This document shows positions 34,148-43,520 of a stretch of DNA of 64,000 nucleotides, in pieces; position 1 is the first letter of the stretch, and each line of letters opens with the position of its first letter. The notes under the pieces are model-generated. The model was not told the origin of the DNA, ran no database searches, and saw only the letters and a list, made by a program, of their open reading frames with translations. Position numbers and translations under genes: made by a program. Origin of the DNA: Apoda limacodes (Eukaryota > Arthropoda > Insecta > Lepidoptera > Limacodidae); contig OX291558.1 of the NCBI GenBank assembly GCA_946406115.1, forward strand, positions 15,058,205-15,122,204, in the 5' to 3' direction.

Positions 34148-34572
34148 ACCGGCCAATTGCTAGTCGGACTCGCGCACGAAGGGTTCCGTACCATTATCTA
34201 TAAAAAACTGCCAAAAAAAACACGTTTGTTGTGAAGGAGCCCCCCTTTAAATATTTGTTTTATTTTAATTCAATTATTTATTTTTAAAGTGAATATATAA
34301 CTAAATATTCTGTGTATATTTCAAGCGTCTACCTGTTGCCGTTATCAGTATCGAGCAAAAAAACACGTTTGTTGTATGGGAGACCCTAAAAATGTTCTAT
34401 TTTTAAGTTTTTGTGGTCTGTTGTCTATAACTATGGCCACAGAAATACATCATCTGCGAAAATTCAAAGTCTAACTATCACGGTTCATGAGATACAGTCG
34501 GTGACAGAGGGACGGACAGCGACGTCTTAGTAATAGGGTCCCTTTTTTTACCCTTTGGGTACGGAACCCAAA
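34148..34572 (-). repeat. Dispersed repeat (GTTCCGTACC family), minus copy, subtype B
   Basis: It begins ACCGGCCAATTGCTAGTCGG then ACTCGCGCACGAAGGGTTCC, and ends GGGTCCCTTTTTTTACCC and TTTGGGTACGGAACCC. Internal landmarks (AACACGTTTGTTGT, GCGTCTACCTGTTGCCGTT, CACGGTTCATGAGATACAG) match, in reverse order and strand, the copy nested in the hAT element at 47,930-48,340. Confidence 0.8.
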
Positions 34573-34864
34573 AAAAGACTCGCAGTGAAACGTTATATTT
34601 GTTACGATAGCGATGCAATTCATGTTAAATAACGAAAACGTAATGTAACGATAGTTTTGCATGAATCCATTACAATCCAAATTGACACTTTTCTCCGTGC
34701 AATCTTCAAAATAAATTTCGGTACGATTTAGAAGTTTTGGTGCTTACTTAATGTCCTTGTACATATATGTATACAAAAACAGTCCGTTAACACGCCTGTA
34801 TCCTACATCGGTAAGTGAAGACTGAAGACTTACCTTCACTTCTTTTGGTTCTTTAACTTTCTGA

Positions 34865-35185
34865 CATATTATATTCTATTTGGAAAATTCTCAGATTATA
34901 AAGAGTGACAACTATCGTTAAATAAAATATTCTTTTTAACAAATTCTCAGATTACAAAGAGTGGCACCTATTGCTTAATAATATATTCTATTTAATAATT
35001 TCTGAGTCTAAAAAGAGGAGCAACTATCGTTAAATTAAATTTTTTTTTTGACAAATTCTCATATTAAAAGAGTGGCAACTTTCGTTAAATTAAATATTCT
35101 ATTTGACAACTTCTCGAAATTAAAAAGAGTGACAGCTATCGTTAAATAAAATATTCTTTTTGACAAATTCCTAAACTCAAGAGAG
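34865..35185. repeat. Tandem repeat, period about 60 bp, about 5 copies
   Basis: Units of the form TTTGACAAATTCTCAGATTA then AAAGAGTGGCAACTATCGTT then AAATAAAATATTCT repeat from about 34,868 to 35,185 with moderate divergence. The array ends just before the GC-rich 5' end of the LINE. Confidence 0.8.
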
Positions 35186-35624
35186 AAAACGTATCACATA
35201 TTATTGGAAGAGTCATAACAAACTATCTACCTACTTACAATACTATATACGATGCTTGTTGCTGTCATTGCTCGGCGTAGCCGCGGCGTGCTGGTTCGGC
35301 GGTCAGGGAGACCTGATGAAACGGCTGACCGCTGGCCGCCCGCAGGTTGAACGGGTTCCCGAACCCAGGGATCACTTAATCTCCGCCCTGGGAGGCTGAT
35401 CCGCCAACCTGTGTAAAGTCTCTGAAGTAGTAGTCGTGCCGGAGAAGGAGACCGGAGTGGACCCGGCTACTACAACAGAGGGGGATCAGGGGCCCTTCCG
35501 CCCGCCGTGCCAGCAACCGTATCATCTGTGTTGAGCTTCGGCAGTCTTAGTACCGCAACTTTTTGTCTTCTAAGCTGTCTGTGCAGTGAATCCTCATCCG
35601 TAGTCTAAGTTACTTCAAAAAAAA

Positions 35625-37630
35625 ATGGCCAGGAACAGAAAAAAGAAAAGAGTTTTGACAGCGGTTACTCCATCCACATATAATGTGGATTTTTGCAACA
35701 TAAGGGGTATTCACGCAAATCTTAACGCAGTCCATCACCATCTCGAGACTGCGCAGCCAACCATTCTTTTTCTAACGGAGACGCAGATATTCTGCCCGGC
35801 CGACACATCATACCTTCATTATCCCGGCTACAAACTCGAGCACAATTTTTTGAGTCGTGCCGGTGTATGTATGTTCGTCCGGGAGGATATCTGCTGTCGC
35901 CGACTTCATAGCCTTGAAGACAGGGACCTGTCGATATTGTGGGTGCGCGTAGATCATGGGGGCCACACTCGTATCTATGCGTGCCTATACAGGTCTCATA
36001 GCGGTGACACGGACGTAACTCGACTCTTCACGCACCTGAATTTGACGACTGACAAAGTTCTAGAGCAATATCCTACAGCAGAAGTAGTTATTTTGGGAGA
36101 CTTTAACGCCCACCATCGTGAGTGGCTCAGTTCTCGAACCAATAACTATGCAGGGATATCTGCTCATGAATTTGCTCTGACCTATGGATTCTCTCAGCTG
36201 GTACTTTCTCCAACGAGAATACCAGATATAGAGGACCATACAAGCTCCTTACTGGACCTTCTGCTGACTACACGTCCGGATGGATACTCCGTCTCAGTGG
36301 ATGCGCCTCTTGGCTCCTCGGACCACTGTCTCATCCGGACTCGATTGTCATGCACACAACCCGATCCTTCTGGGCCAACTAATTGGCGTCGTGTGTGGCA
36401 CTATAAGTCGGCAGACTGGGATGGATTGCGAGAATTTTATGCATCGTACCCGTGGAGGCAGATCTGCTATAGCTCAGAAGATCCTGACGTCTGCGCAGCC
36501 GCAGTCACTGAGACAATCCTCGCTGGTATGGAATGTTTCATTCCTAACCTGCGAGTAGCTGCCGGCGTCAAAAAACGACCGTGGTTTAATAGGCCTTGCA
36601 GAGAAGCTAAAATTCTTAAGCAAACTGCGTATGAGGCTTGGACCACGGCTCGTAATAATAGGGATCCGAATATTTCTGAGTTAAAACGCAAATTAAATGC
36701 TGCCTCGAGGTTCAGTAAGAAAGCAACTGCCAGAGCAAAATTCCAATTCATCGGCAAAATAGGTGGGCGACTTGCAAGCTATCCTTCTGGGAGTCGTGCT
36801 TTCTGGTCGCTTGCTAAAGCTGCCGAGGGGAACTTCTGCCAGTCGTCATTACCACCACTGCGAAAGACCGATGGTGACTTGGCCCACAGTGCAAAAGAGA
36901 AAGCCGATCTATTGGGCAGTCTCTTTGCCTCTAACTCGAATGTGAACGACGAAGGCGCTGTACCACCTACTTTACCGTGGTGCGGTAAGACCATGCCGGA
37001 AATCACTATAACACAGCGCGAGGTCCGGCGGGCGTTGCTTTCCCTAGACGTTCATAAGTCGAGTGGGCCAGACGGCATACCAGCAGTGGTGCTTAAGCAG
37101 TGTGCTCCTGAGTTATGTCCTGTACTCACGCGCCTCTTCACGCTTTCCTACCACACTAGGCAATTTCCGTCTTCATGGAAGACTGCAAATGTGCACCCGG
37201 TGCCCAAAAAGGGCGATAGATCAGATCCATCGAATTACAGGCCTATCGCTATAACCTCTCTCCTCTCCAAGGTGATGGAGCGTGTGATCAACACACAGCT
37301 TTTGAGATACCTAGAAAAACACGACCTGATCAGTGACCGTCAATATGGCTTTCGCCACGGTCGCTCAACTGGTGACCTTCTAGTGTATCTCACACACCGA
37401 TGGGCACTAGCCATTGAGAGTCAGGGGGAGGCATTGGCATGTAGCCTAGACATAGCGAAGGCGTTCGATCGGGTCTGGCACCGGGGTCTTCTATCGAAGT
37501 TGCCTTCTTACGGAGTGCCCGAGGGTTTGTGCAAATGGGTGGCTAGCTTTTTGTCCGGCAGAAGCATACGAGCCGTAGTTGACGGTAGTTGCTCTGATAG
37601 CATGGACATAAATGCTGGTGTCCCAAGGCT
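35625..37630 (+). pseudogene. LINE ORF2 part 1: endonuclease and N-terminal RT
   Basis: The ATG at 35,625 is in a strong context (AAAATGGCC). Residues about 18-245 form the EEP endonuclease that nicks target DNA: TETQ near residue 51, GDFNAHH at 158-164, SDHCLI with catalytic His 234. From about residue 475 the reverse transcriptase begins: SGPDGIPAVV, PSNYRPIAITSL, and ACSLDIAKAFD with catalytic Asp 609. At about 37,621-37,630 the frame shifts just before the GxPQG motif. Two nucleotides are missing relative to that consensus, so the frame runs into 13 unrelated residues and stops at 37,670. The YADD catalytic loop is lost from this product. Confidence 0.85.
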
Positions 37631-38139
37631 CTGTGCTGTCTCCTACGCTGTTTCTACTGCACATCAATGATATGTTGGACATCAACAACATACATTGCTA
37701 TGCAGATGACAGTACTGGAGACGCTTATTACACGGGCCGTGCAAGCATCCCACGTTCCGTTGTGGAAGAAAAGCGTGAAGAACTTGTGTCTCAAATCGAG
37801 ATCGGTCTGTCCAAGATCTCTGACTGGGGACGGGAAAACTTGGTCCGATTCAACCCTTCAAAGACACAAGTCTGCGCGTTCACCGCTAAGAAAACCCTAT
37901 TCACTGTAGTCCCACAATTCCAGAACACTCCTCTCTCCATCTCTAAGAGCATTGGGATCCTTGGCGTTGACATCTCCAGCGATGTTCAGTTCCGAGATCA
38001 TTTGCTAGACAAGGTAAAGCTGGCGTCCAAAAAACTTGGTGTACTCAACAGAGCGAAGCAGTACTTCACGTCGGGGCAAAGGTTGCTGCTTTACAAGTCG
38101 CAAGTCCGGCCCCATATGGAGTACTGCTGCCATCTCTAG
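37612..38139 (+). pseudogene. LINE ORF2 part 2: RT catalytic loop and thumb
   Basis: This is the +1-shifted continuation of the same ORF2. It carries QGSVLSPTLFLLHIND, the catalytic YADDSTGDA (37,699 onward) and KISDWGRENLVRFNPSKTQV, and ends EYCCHL at a TAG (38,137-38,139). The next residues in this frame (AGAPGYQLGPFDSVQRRAVR) still fit the family, so the TAG replaces the Trp codon expected there. The ATG at 37,612 is not a genuine start. Confidence 0.8.
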
Positions 38140-38600
38140 GCGGGTGCTCCCGGATACCAGCTTGGCCCTTTTGACTCGGTTCAACGACGGGCTGTGAGAA
38201 TTGTCGACGATCCCAAACTCACTTGCGGTATTGAGCCCTTAAGTCTGAGGAGAGACTTTGCCTCCCTGTGTGTCCAATGGATTGTCCCGCTTGTACAATG
38301 GATTGTGCTCTGAGGAATTGTTCGAAATGATGCCCACGGCTACTTTCTACCATCGCACCGCTCGCCATCGACAGGGAATTCATTCTCACACTTTGGAACC
38401 AAAATGGTCGCGAACAGTGCGGTTTCAGAGAAACTTCCTCCCGCGAACCCTTGGGTTGTGGAATGAGCTCCCTGCCAAGGTTTTCTCTAAGGACTACAGT
38501 ATGGGGTTCTTCAAAAAAGAAGTTATTAGATTTCTGAAGGGTCGGCAACGCGCGAGTGATGCCCCTGGTGTTGCAAGCGTCCATAGGCTACCATCAGGTG
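38140..38600 (+). pseudogene. LINE ORF2 part 3: C-terminal region, frame-shifted
   Basis: After the TAG the frame encodes the post-RT region up to DFASLCVQW. There the sequence carries TGTGTGTCCAATGGATTGTCCCGC where the 30.8-kb copy has TGTGTGTTCTACCGC. The net 8-nt gain copies CAATGGATTGT from a few bases downstream and shifts the frame. The rest (RLYNGLCSEELFEMMPTATF to FLKGRQRASD) is open in another frame. Confidence 0.8.
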
Positions 38601-38669
38601 ACCGCTTACCATCAGGCGGACCGTGGGCTTGTTTGCCACCTTATTGGTATAAAAAAAAAAAAAAAAAAA

Positions 38670-38775
38670 TGTTATCTGCGACATGATTACGAACGTTACG
38701 AACCGATGGCTTAGTGACATTCATAAGTGCTCAATTATTGTAGCCTAAACTGAATAAATTATATTGAATTTGAAT
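38670..38775 (+). mobile_element. LINE 3' tail with (TTTGAA)n
   Basis: AGCCTAAACTGAATAAATTA followed by three GAATTT units at 38,752-38,774 looks like the 3' end of another CR1/L2-type LINE, whose tails are short tandem repeats. It lies directly downstream of the poly-A of the previous LINE, so one inserted next to or into the other. Confidence 0.45.
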
Positions 38776-39411
38776 TTGAATTTGACATTGTTTTTCTTGT
38801 ATGAAGAATTATTTAGGGTATAATTATTAAGTATTCAGAGATAAAACTACTATAAAAGAGACAAATTAAAAGCAATATTATCAAATTACTTTAGATTAAA
38901 CTTGTACGGAACCTTTAGAAGACTACCTAACTACTAAACGAGACGTTACTATAATTTCAATACTGATTTCAAATTGCGTTTTTTTTTCAAAGAAACAATT
39001 CCGGATGTAAGAAAATATTTTATAACACCGCAATACTTACAGGACTGCTTACTGCAAAGATTAAGGATAAATATATAATGAAACCTTACGAAGATAAGCG
39101 CCCCTGAGAGAAAGATAATGACTGATGAATTTTTAAAAGCATATACTCGCTAGAATAAAGGAGCAACACAGAAAATCAAAATGGAGAAAGATTTAACTTT
39201 ATGCGATTAGAATAAAAACGTCGACGAGACTGTATCACATTAATGTATACTTGTCAATAATAGTATGTCGTTTATAGTTAACTTCATCACACTTGTTCGT
39301 AAACAGTGTCATTATGTGCAGGAAAAGCTGGTGCTAAGACCCTAATTACTCCCACGGGCTTTTTACTTGTGCATTTTACTTTTCTTTAACCTAAGTATGC
39401 GTTCATAGAAC
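38776..39411. other. No recognisable feature
   Basis: AT-rich sequence; nothing identified. Confidence 0.4.
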
Positions 39412-39909
39412 CCCCGGGCGACATAGATTGTATAGTTATGTCGAGTCTAACAATTTACTTAGCGACAGACAATATGCGTACAGAAAAAACAGATCATGCA
39501 TCTCCGTAATTCGAGAACTCGCTTTCAAAGTCATGCAAGCCAAAGAAAATGATAGCCGCGTCGCAATTAACATATGCGTCACGACCCATGATTTGACTTA
39601 TGTGACCACGCGGTATTATCAAAAAAAATTCAACACTTCGGAATCAGAGGCCCAGCCCTCAAATTAATGATGGAATTTCTGACTGACAGACAACAAATAG
39701 TGACTTCTGCCATTAGTCAAATAAAATCTAACGCAGGATCAATTGTCATCGGTGTACCTCAAGGGTCTTCTCTAGCAAATATCAGCTTTTTGATACAGGT
39801 TAATGAACTTCCCAATGCAGTGAATGGAGACATGTATCTGTTTGCCGACGACTCATGTGACATTTTTACAGCACACTACACAGGAGCTAGAATCTCAAAT
39901 TATATCTGA
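39412..39909 (+). pseudogene. Decayed CR1-type LINE reverse transcriptase fragment
   Basis: Frame 1 gives YSYVESNNLLSDRQYAYRKN and RSCISVIRELAFKVMQA. Near 39,590 the frame shifts and reads FDLCDHAVLSKKIQHFGIRG, then MMEFLTDRQQIV, IGVPQGSSLANISFLIQVNE and FADDS. These are RT motifs in the normal order (palm Asp region, GVPQG, F/YADD), about 165 codons. The frameshift falls in the first catalytic Asp region and the sequence stops at TGA 39,907-39,909. Neither end of the element is preserved. It is not a copy of the 35-kb LINE. Confidence 0.75.
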
Positions 39910-39914
39910 AATTA

Positions 39915-40150
39915 GCTGCTTCTAACATGGCGCTGTAAGTTAGTTTATCCACATAACAGGTCCGGGTTCCATAAATTTCTAACAGATGGCAGTGTAAGTT
40001 AGTGTATTGACATAAACACGTCCGGGTTCCATACATATTATAACAGATGGCGCTGTAATTTGGTTTAATGACATAAAAATGTCTGGGTTCCTTACATTTC
40101 TGACAGATGGCGGTGTAAGTTAGTTTATCGACATAAAAATGTCTGGATTG
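39915..40150 (+). repeat. Tandem repeat, period about 60 bp, 4 copies
   Basis: Units of the form ACAGATGGC(A/G)(C/G)TGTAAGTTAG then TTTATCGACATAAAAATGTC then TGGGTTCCATAC repeat four times with modest divergence. The array leads into text ending in a Helitron-like 3' terminus at 40,255, so it may be an internal minisatellite of that element. Confidence 0.85.
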
Positions 40151-40255
40151 GGTAAGTATCCAATAGATGAAGAAAAGTAGCCCTAGGTAATAGCCGCTTT
40201 GTTGTAACAGATGGCGCTACAGTGCATCAACTTTATCAACTTTAAGCCCAGCTAA
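40151..40255 (+). mobile_element. Helitron-like 3' end (CTAA-T), upstream partner
   Basis: TTGTTGTAACAGATGGCGCT then ACAGTGCATCAACTTTA is nearly identical to 49,838-49,873 of the complete Helitron at 49.3 kb (TTGTTGTAACAGGAGGCGCT). Here the final hairpin is decayed (CTTTAAGCCCAGCTAA) and the end is CTAA at 40,252-40,255 followed by T. CTAA fits the CTRR consensus. Confidence 0.65.
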
Positions 40256-40761
40256 TCTATATATATAAAAGACTGACTGACTTACATATATGATATATTA
40301 AGCATTAGGATTGACATATTTCACCACTTGTGAAAAAAAAATACCCTATATCACAAAATAGGGTATAAAAATTTGTATGAGAATTTCAAAACTTTTGTGA
40401 CCAGAAACTTGAAATTTTTAATTTTTTACAAAGGTTTATGTGCGAGCAAGCGAGCACTAAAGAAGGATTTTGCAAAATTTATCCCTTAAGGGGGTAAAAT
40501 GGGGGTTAGAAATTTGTATGGAAATCCGTCATTTCTGTACTGAAAGGCATTTAAATTTGTATTTGGCTTGAAGTTTAAAATTAAGATAGATGTTTCACCG
40601 TGTTTGAAACATCATCCCTGGACGGCAAAATAGGGGATTAAAATTTGTATAAGAATTCCGATATTATTATACAATCCCAAGCAACATAAAATCCAAATAG
40701 TATGCAGTCTCAAGGTTTTTTTTTTTAAGTCTCCGCGGACGAAATCGCAGGCAGAAGCTAG
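40256..40761 (+). mobile_element. Short non-autonomous Helitron
   Basis: The 5' end is TCTATATATATAAAAGACTG (40,256 onward), preceded by A. The 3' end is CGCGGACGAAATCGCAGGCA then GAAGCTAG at 40,761, followed by T. A-TC...CTAG-T is the classical Helitron insertion signature. A weak stem (GCGGA..TCGC) precedes the end. Internally, AAATTTGTATG-type phrases recur three times (near 40,371, 40,509 and 40,641). No coding capacity is present in 506 bp. Confidence 0.75.
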
Positions 40762-41284
40762 TTTATAAAAAAAAAAAATGGTTAAAAACAATACAAATAG
40801 TCTACTGATTTTAATCGCCCTTAAAGGCTTATACTCCAAACAGACCTTCGAACTAAAAATCTCAAAGAGTTCAGATGTAAAGGCATCCAACAAAATATCT
40901 CTACCGTAAATTGTGAACAGCGAATGTCAAAGTTATGTGTCGTCTGCAAACTAAGTAGTAGGCACGCACTTAGAACACGCACTTAAGTTACAAAGATAAG
41001 CTCTTTTGCCTGTATTTAAATTGTAAACGCTCGTTAGCGAGAGTCTTAAATGACAAGAGTGGAAATGAAATCTGATGCTGCGTTTGTCTTTTATATTTTA
41101 AAGTACCTACTATCAGTTATACAAGAGACAAGCTTTTTAAATTTATTTTTGGATAGGTAAGCAATCTTTGTTGAGAGGGTTAGTTTTATTTGGGTTCCGT
41201 AGCGAATAATCTCGAAAATAATATGACAGATATTCATAAAATGAACTCTATTGCAGTTGTACAAAACAACGGCGACATAACCTA
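40762..41284. other. No recognisable feature
   Basis: AT-rich sequence; the minus-strand ORFs at 40,612-40,893 and 41,091-41,297 have no domain. Confidence 0.4.
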
Positions 41285-41401
41285 AATGGTCATGCACAGT
41301 GCAGCTTTAGAAGAGCTTTCTCCCACAAAAGCTTAGGTTGTGTACATAATAACCTCTCTCTATCTGTTGGGGTTACATAGATTACAGTATAAACTTCTTC
41401 A
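41285..41401 (+). mobile_element. Jockey/CR1-like LINE fragment, heavily decayed
   Basis: AAATGGTCATGCACAGTGCA, GCTTAGGTTGTG and ATTACAGTATAAACTTCTTC follow the order of 38,400-38,515 (GTCGCGAACAGTGC, CTTGGGTTGTGG, ACTACAGTATGGGGTTCTTC). Confidence 0.6.
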
Positions 41402-42342
41402 TAAGGGCGTATTCACATTCTACTAAACCGATTCCTACCGACACAAATGAATAATGGATCACTGCCAAATCTGAAACCATAATGTAAAAAAATTCTGACT
41501 CCTTTATAGTTCGTCAGGAACTGGCAATGTGGATATATTGTTCTGTCCCAGGTTTTTCAGCTGATAATAAACGACTAATCGGATATCTGTTAGGCGCTTA
41601 GTCCAGATCTAGAGTAGAGAGAGTGTCCAGAAACAGTCATGTGGTGATAGGCTCACCCCCTGTCACGCAGATCTGGGCGGTCTCCCACATTATGATGGGA
41701 TAAAAACTATAAAGATATACATACATACGTTAAATTACTTACGTAAATAGTAAATATATAGTAGTTTAGCTATTGATTATTGACCCAAAAAAGTGTTTTT
41801 TTATCCTGTTTTTGAGAAATAAATAAATATTTGAATTAATAACGCGAAAGACAAAAAAAGAAGCTGCTGTTAAAGAGTTCCCAGCTCCTAATATGAAATA
41901 TAAAAACAATTTAAAGCATGACTTACAAAAGTCAAGAAAATACATTTGGTGGCGGAAAAGTGGTGTAAAGTTGAAGTTATACGGGATAGCTGTACCATAA
42001 TGGCTCGAGAGGGAACACAGACGCTGGCGTGTTACATGTCGCGGTGTCACAGGAAACGGCATACGTGCTTACCGAACCAGACACTTAGTAAGAGCAGAGA
42101 CATTTATGTCACAAATACAGTTCTGCAGCATTTTCATATTACTATTAGGTATTACAGACAAGAATTATTATTTTATGAAATTTAAAAATAACAAGTTGTC
42201 AGATCTCCTCTTGAATGCAAATAATAAGGTCAAAAACTAAAACCCGACTACTGAAACATGACGCTCTAATAAGTATAAAACAAGAAAATATTCTGATCTA
42301 AAATTGTTATGTACATACAATTTATTATTTATCTAATACATT
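41402..42342. other. No recognisable gene
   Basis: AT-rich sequence. The overlapping opposite-strand ORFs at 41,766-42,062 and 41,946-42,185 have no domain. Confidence 0.4.
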
Positions 42343-42616
42343 TAAACGAGCAATTCTTGTATATATATAGTCTGAATCTCGGAAACGGCTCCAACGATAT
42401 TTTATGAAATTTAGCATGCAGGGGGTTCGCGAGCAATAAATCGATCTAGCTATGTTTCATTTATGATATATATGATAAACTGAAAAATTTGACTCTTCTT
42501 GACAGCTATTGGCGAGTAGTAATATTTTTATTTTTACCGACACAGCAACACTAACGCTAAAGATACTTAACAATAGATGCCGTTGTTAAAAGAAAACGAG
42601 CAAAGCTCGGTTTTTC
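42343..42616 (+). repeat. Dispersed repeat with 3' hairpin
   Basis: It opens AAACGAGCAATTCTTGTATA and GAATCTCGGAAACGGCTCC, passes AAATTTAGCATGCAGGGGGT and ends ACGAGCAAAGCTCGGTTTTT. CGAGC-AAA-GCTCG is a perfect 5-bp hairpin. An internally deleted minus-strand copy lies at 56,225-56,345. The hairpin-ended layout suggests a Helitron-like non-autonomous element, but no CTRR end is seen. Confidence 0.6.
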
Positions 42617-42889
42617 AGGAACTCGTCAATTAAATAAGCAACTTACACGCAAAATATTTGTATGTATTTTATAAATATTTATAGTGACGTTTAAAGGACA
42701 ACCGTGGTCATATGCTTCTCTGCCCTAAAGCTTTAGATCGCTTACTTCTTTTAGAATGTATTGTTTTTTAAAGTAGGCTTATGAGTTGAGAATATTTTGT
42801 TGTGTCAAACTTTTTAGAGCGTGCTTTTTCAGTAGTCGGGATTTAGTTTTTTAAATTATTTGAAAGACTTTTTAACCTCTCAAATTCCT
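42617..42889. other. No recognisable feature
   Basis: AT-rich sequence between the hairpin repeat and the satellite-like array. Confidence 0.4.
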
Positions 42890-43520
42890 CAAGAGTCATG
42901 AGAATTTTTAGTAATTTATTATGATTATGAGCGCTATGCCATGCAAATAGTAGATTATTAGGGCTTTATTTAGTAGATTATTTTATTATTTAGTATCGCT
43001 ATGTTCATGGAGTTAGTATATTATTAGCGCATTATTTAGTAAATTATGATCGTTTTATTTATGTTTGTGTAGGTATGCATCAATTTTTGACGCTAGCGCT
43101 ATGTTCATGCAGTTAGAAAATTACAAGCCCATTTTTGAGTAGATTATTTTATTATTTAGTATCGCTATGTTCATGGAGTTAGTAAATTATTAGCGCATTA
43201 TGTAGTAGATTATGATCGTTTTTTTCATGTTTGTGTTGGTATGCAAAAATTTGGCGCGCTGGCGCTATGTTAATGCAGTAAGTTGATTATGAGCGCATTG
43301 AGTAGATTATTCTAATATTAAGTAGCGCTATTTTCATGCAGTTAGTAAATTAATAGCGCTTTATGCAGTAGATTATGATCGCTTTATTTATGTTTGTGTA
43401 GGTATGCATCAATTTGGCGCGCTGGCGCTATGTTCATGCAGTTCGTAGATTATTAGCGCATTATTGAGTAGATTATTTTATTATTTAGTATAGCTTTGTT
43501 TATGCAGTTAGTAGATTATG
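42890..43520 (+). repeat. Higher-order tandem repeat (about 165 bp unit)
   Basis: The phrase GTATGCATCAATTTGGCGCG then CTGGCGCTATGTTCATGCAG marks unit starts at about 43,072, 43,239 and 43,402 (spacings 167 and 163). Each unit is built of shorter diverged pieces such as GCAGTTAGTAGATTATTAGC and GTAGATTATTTTATTATTTAG, giving a higher-order pattern. The array grades into AT-rich sequence at both ends. Confidence 0.85.

Larger units (their letters stand above)
35255..38669 (+). mobile_element. Jockey/CR1-like non-LTR retrotransposon, longest copy
   Basis: The GC-rich leader (35,255-35,624, without an ORF) is followed by an ORF2 with apurinic-type endonuclease and reverse transcriptase, then a 3' UTR with GACCGCTTACCATCAGGCGG and a poly-A of about 18 at 38,652-38,669. 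No ORF1 is present, so the copy is probably 5'-truncated or rearranged in the leader. No convincing target-site duplication was found. At least seven fragments of the family occur at 6.1, 11.9, 18.5, 30.8, 41.3, 46.3 and 50.6 kb. Confidence 0.85.
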
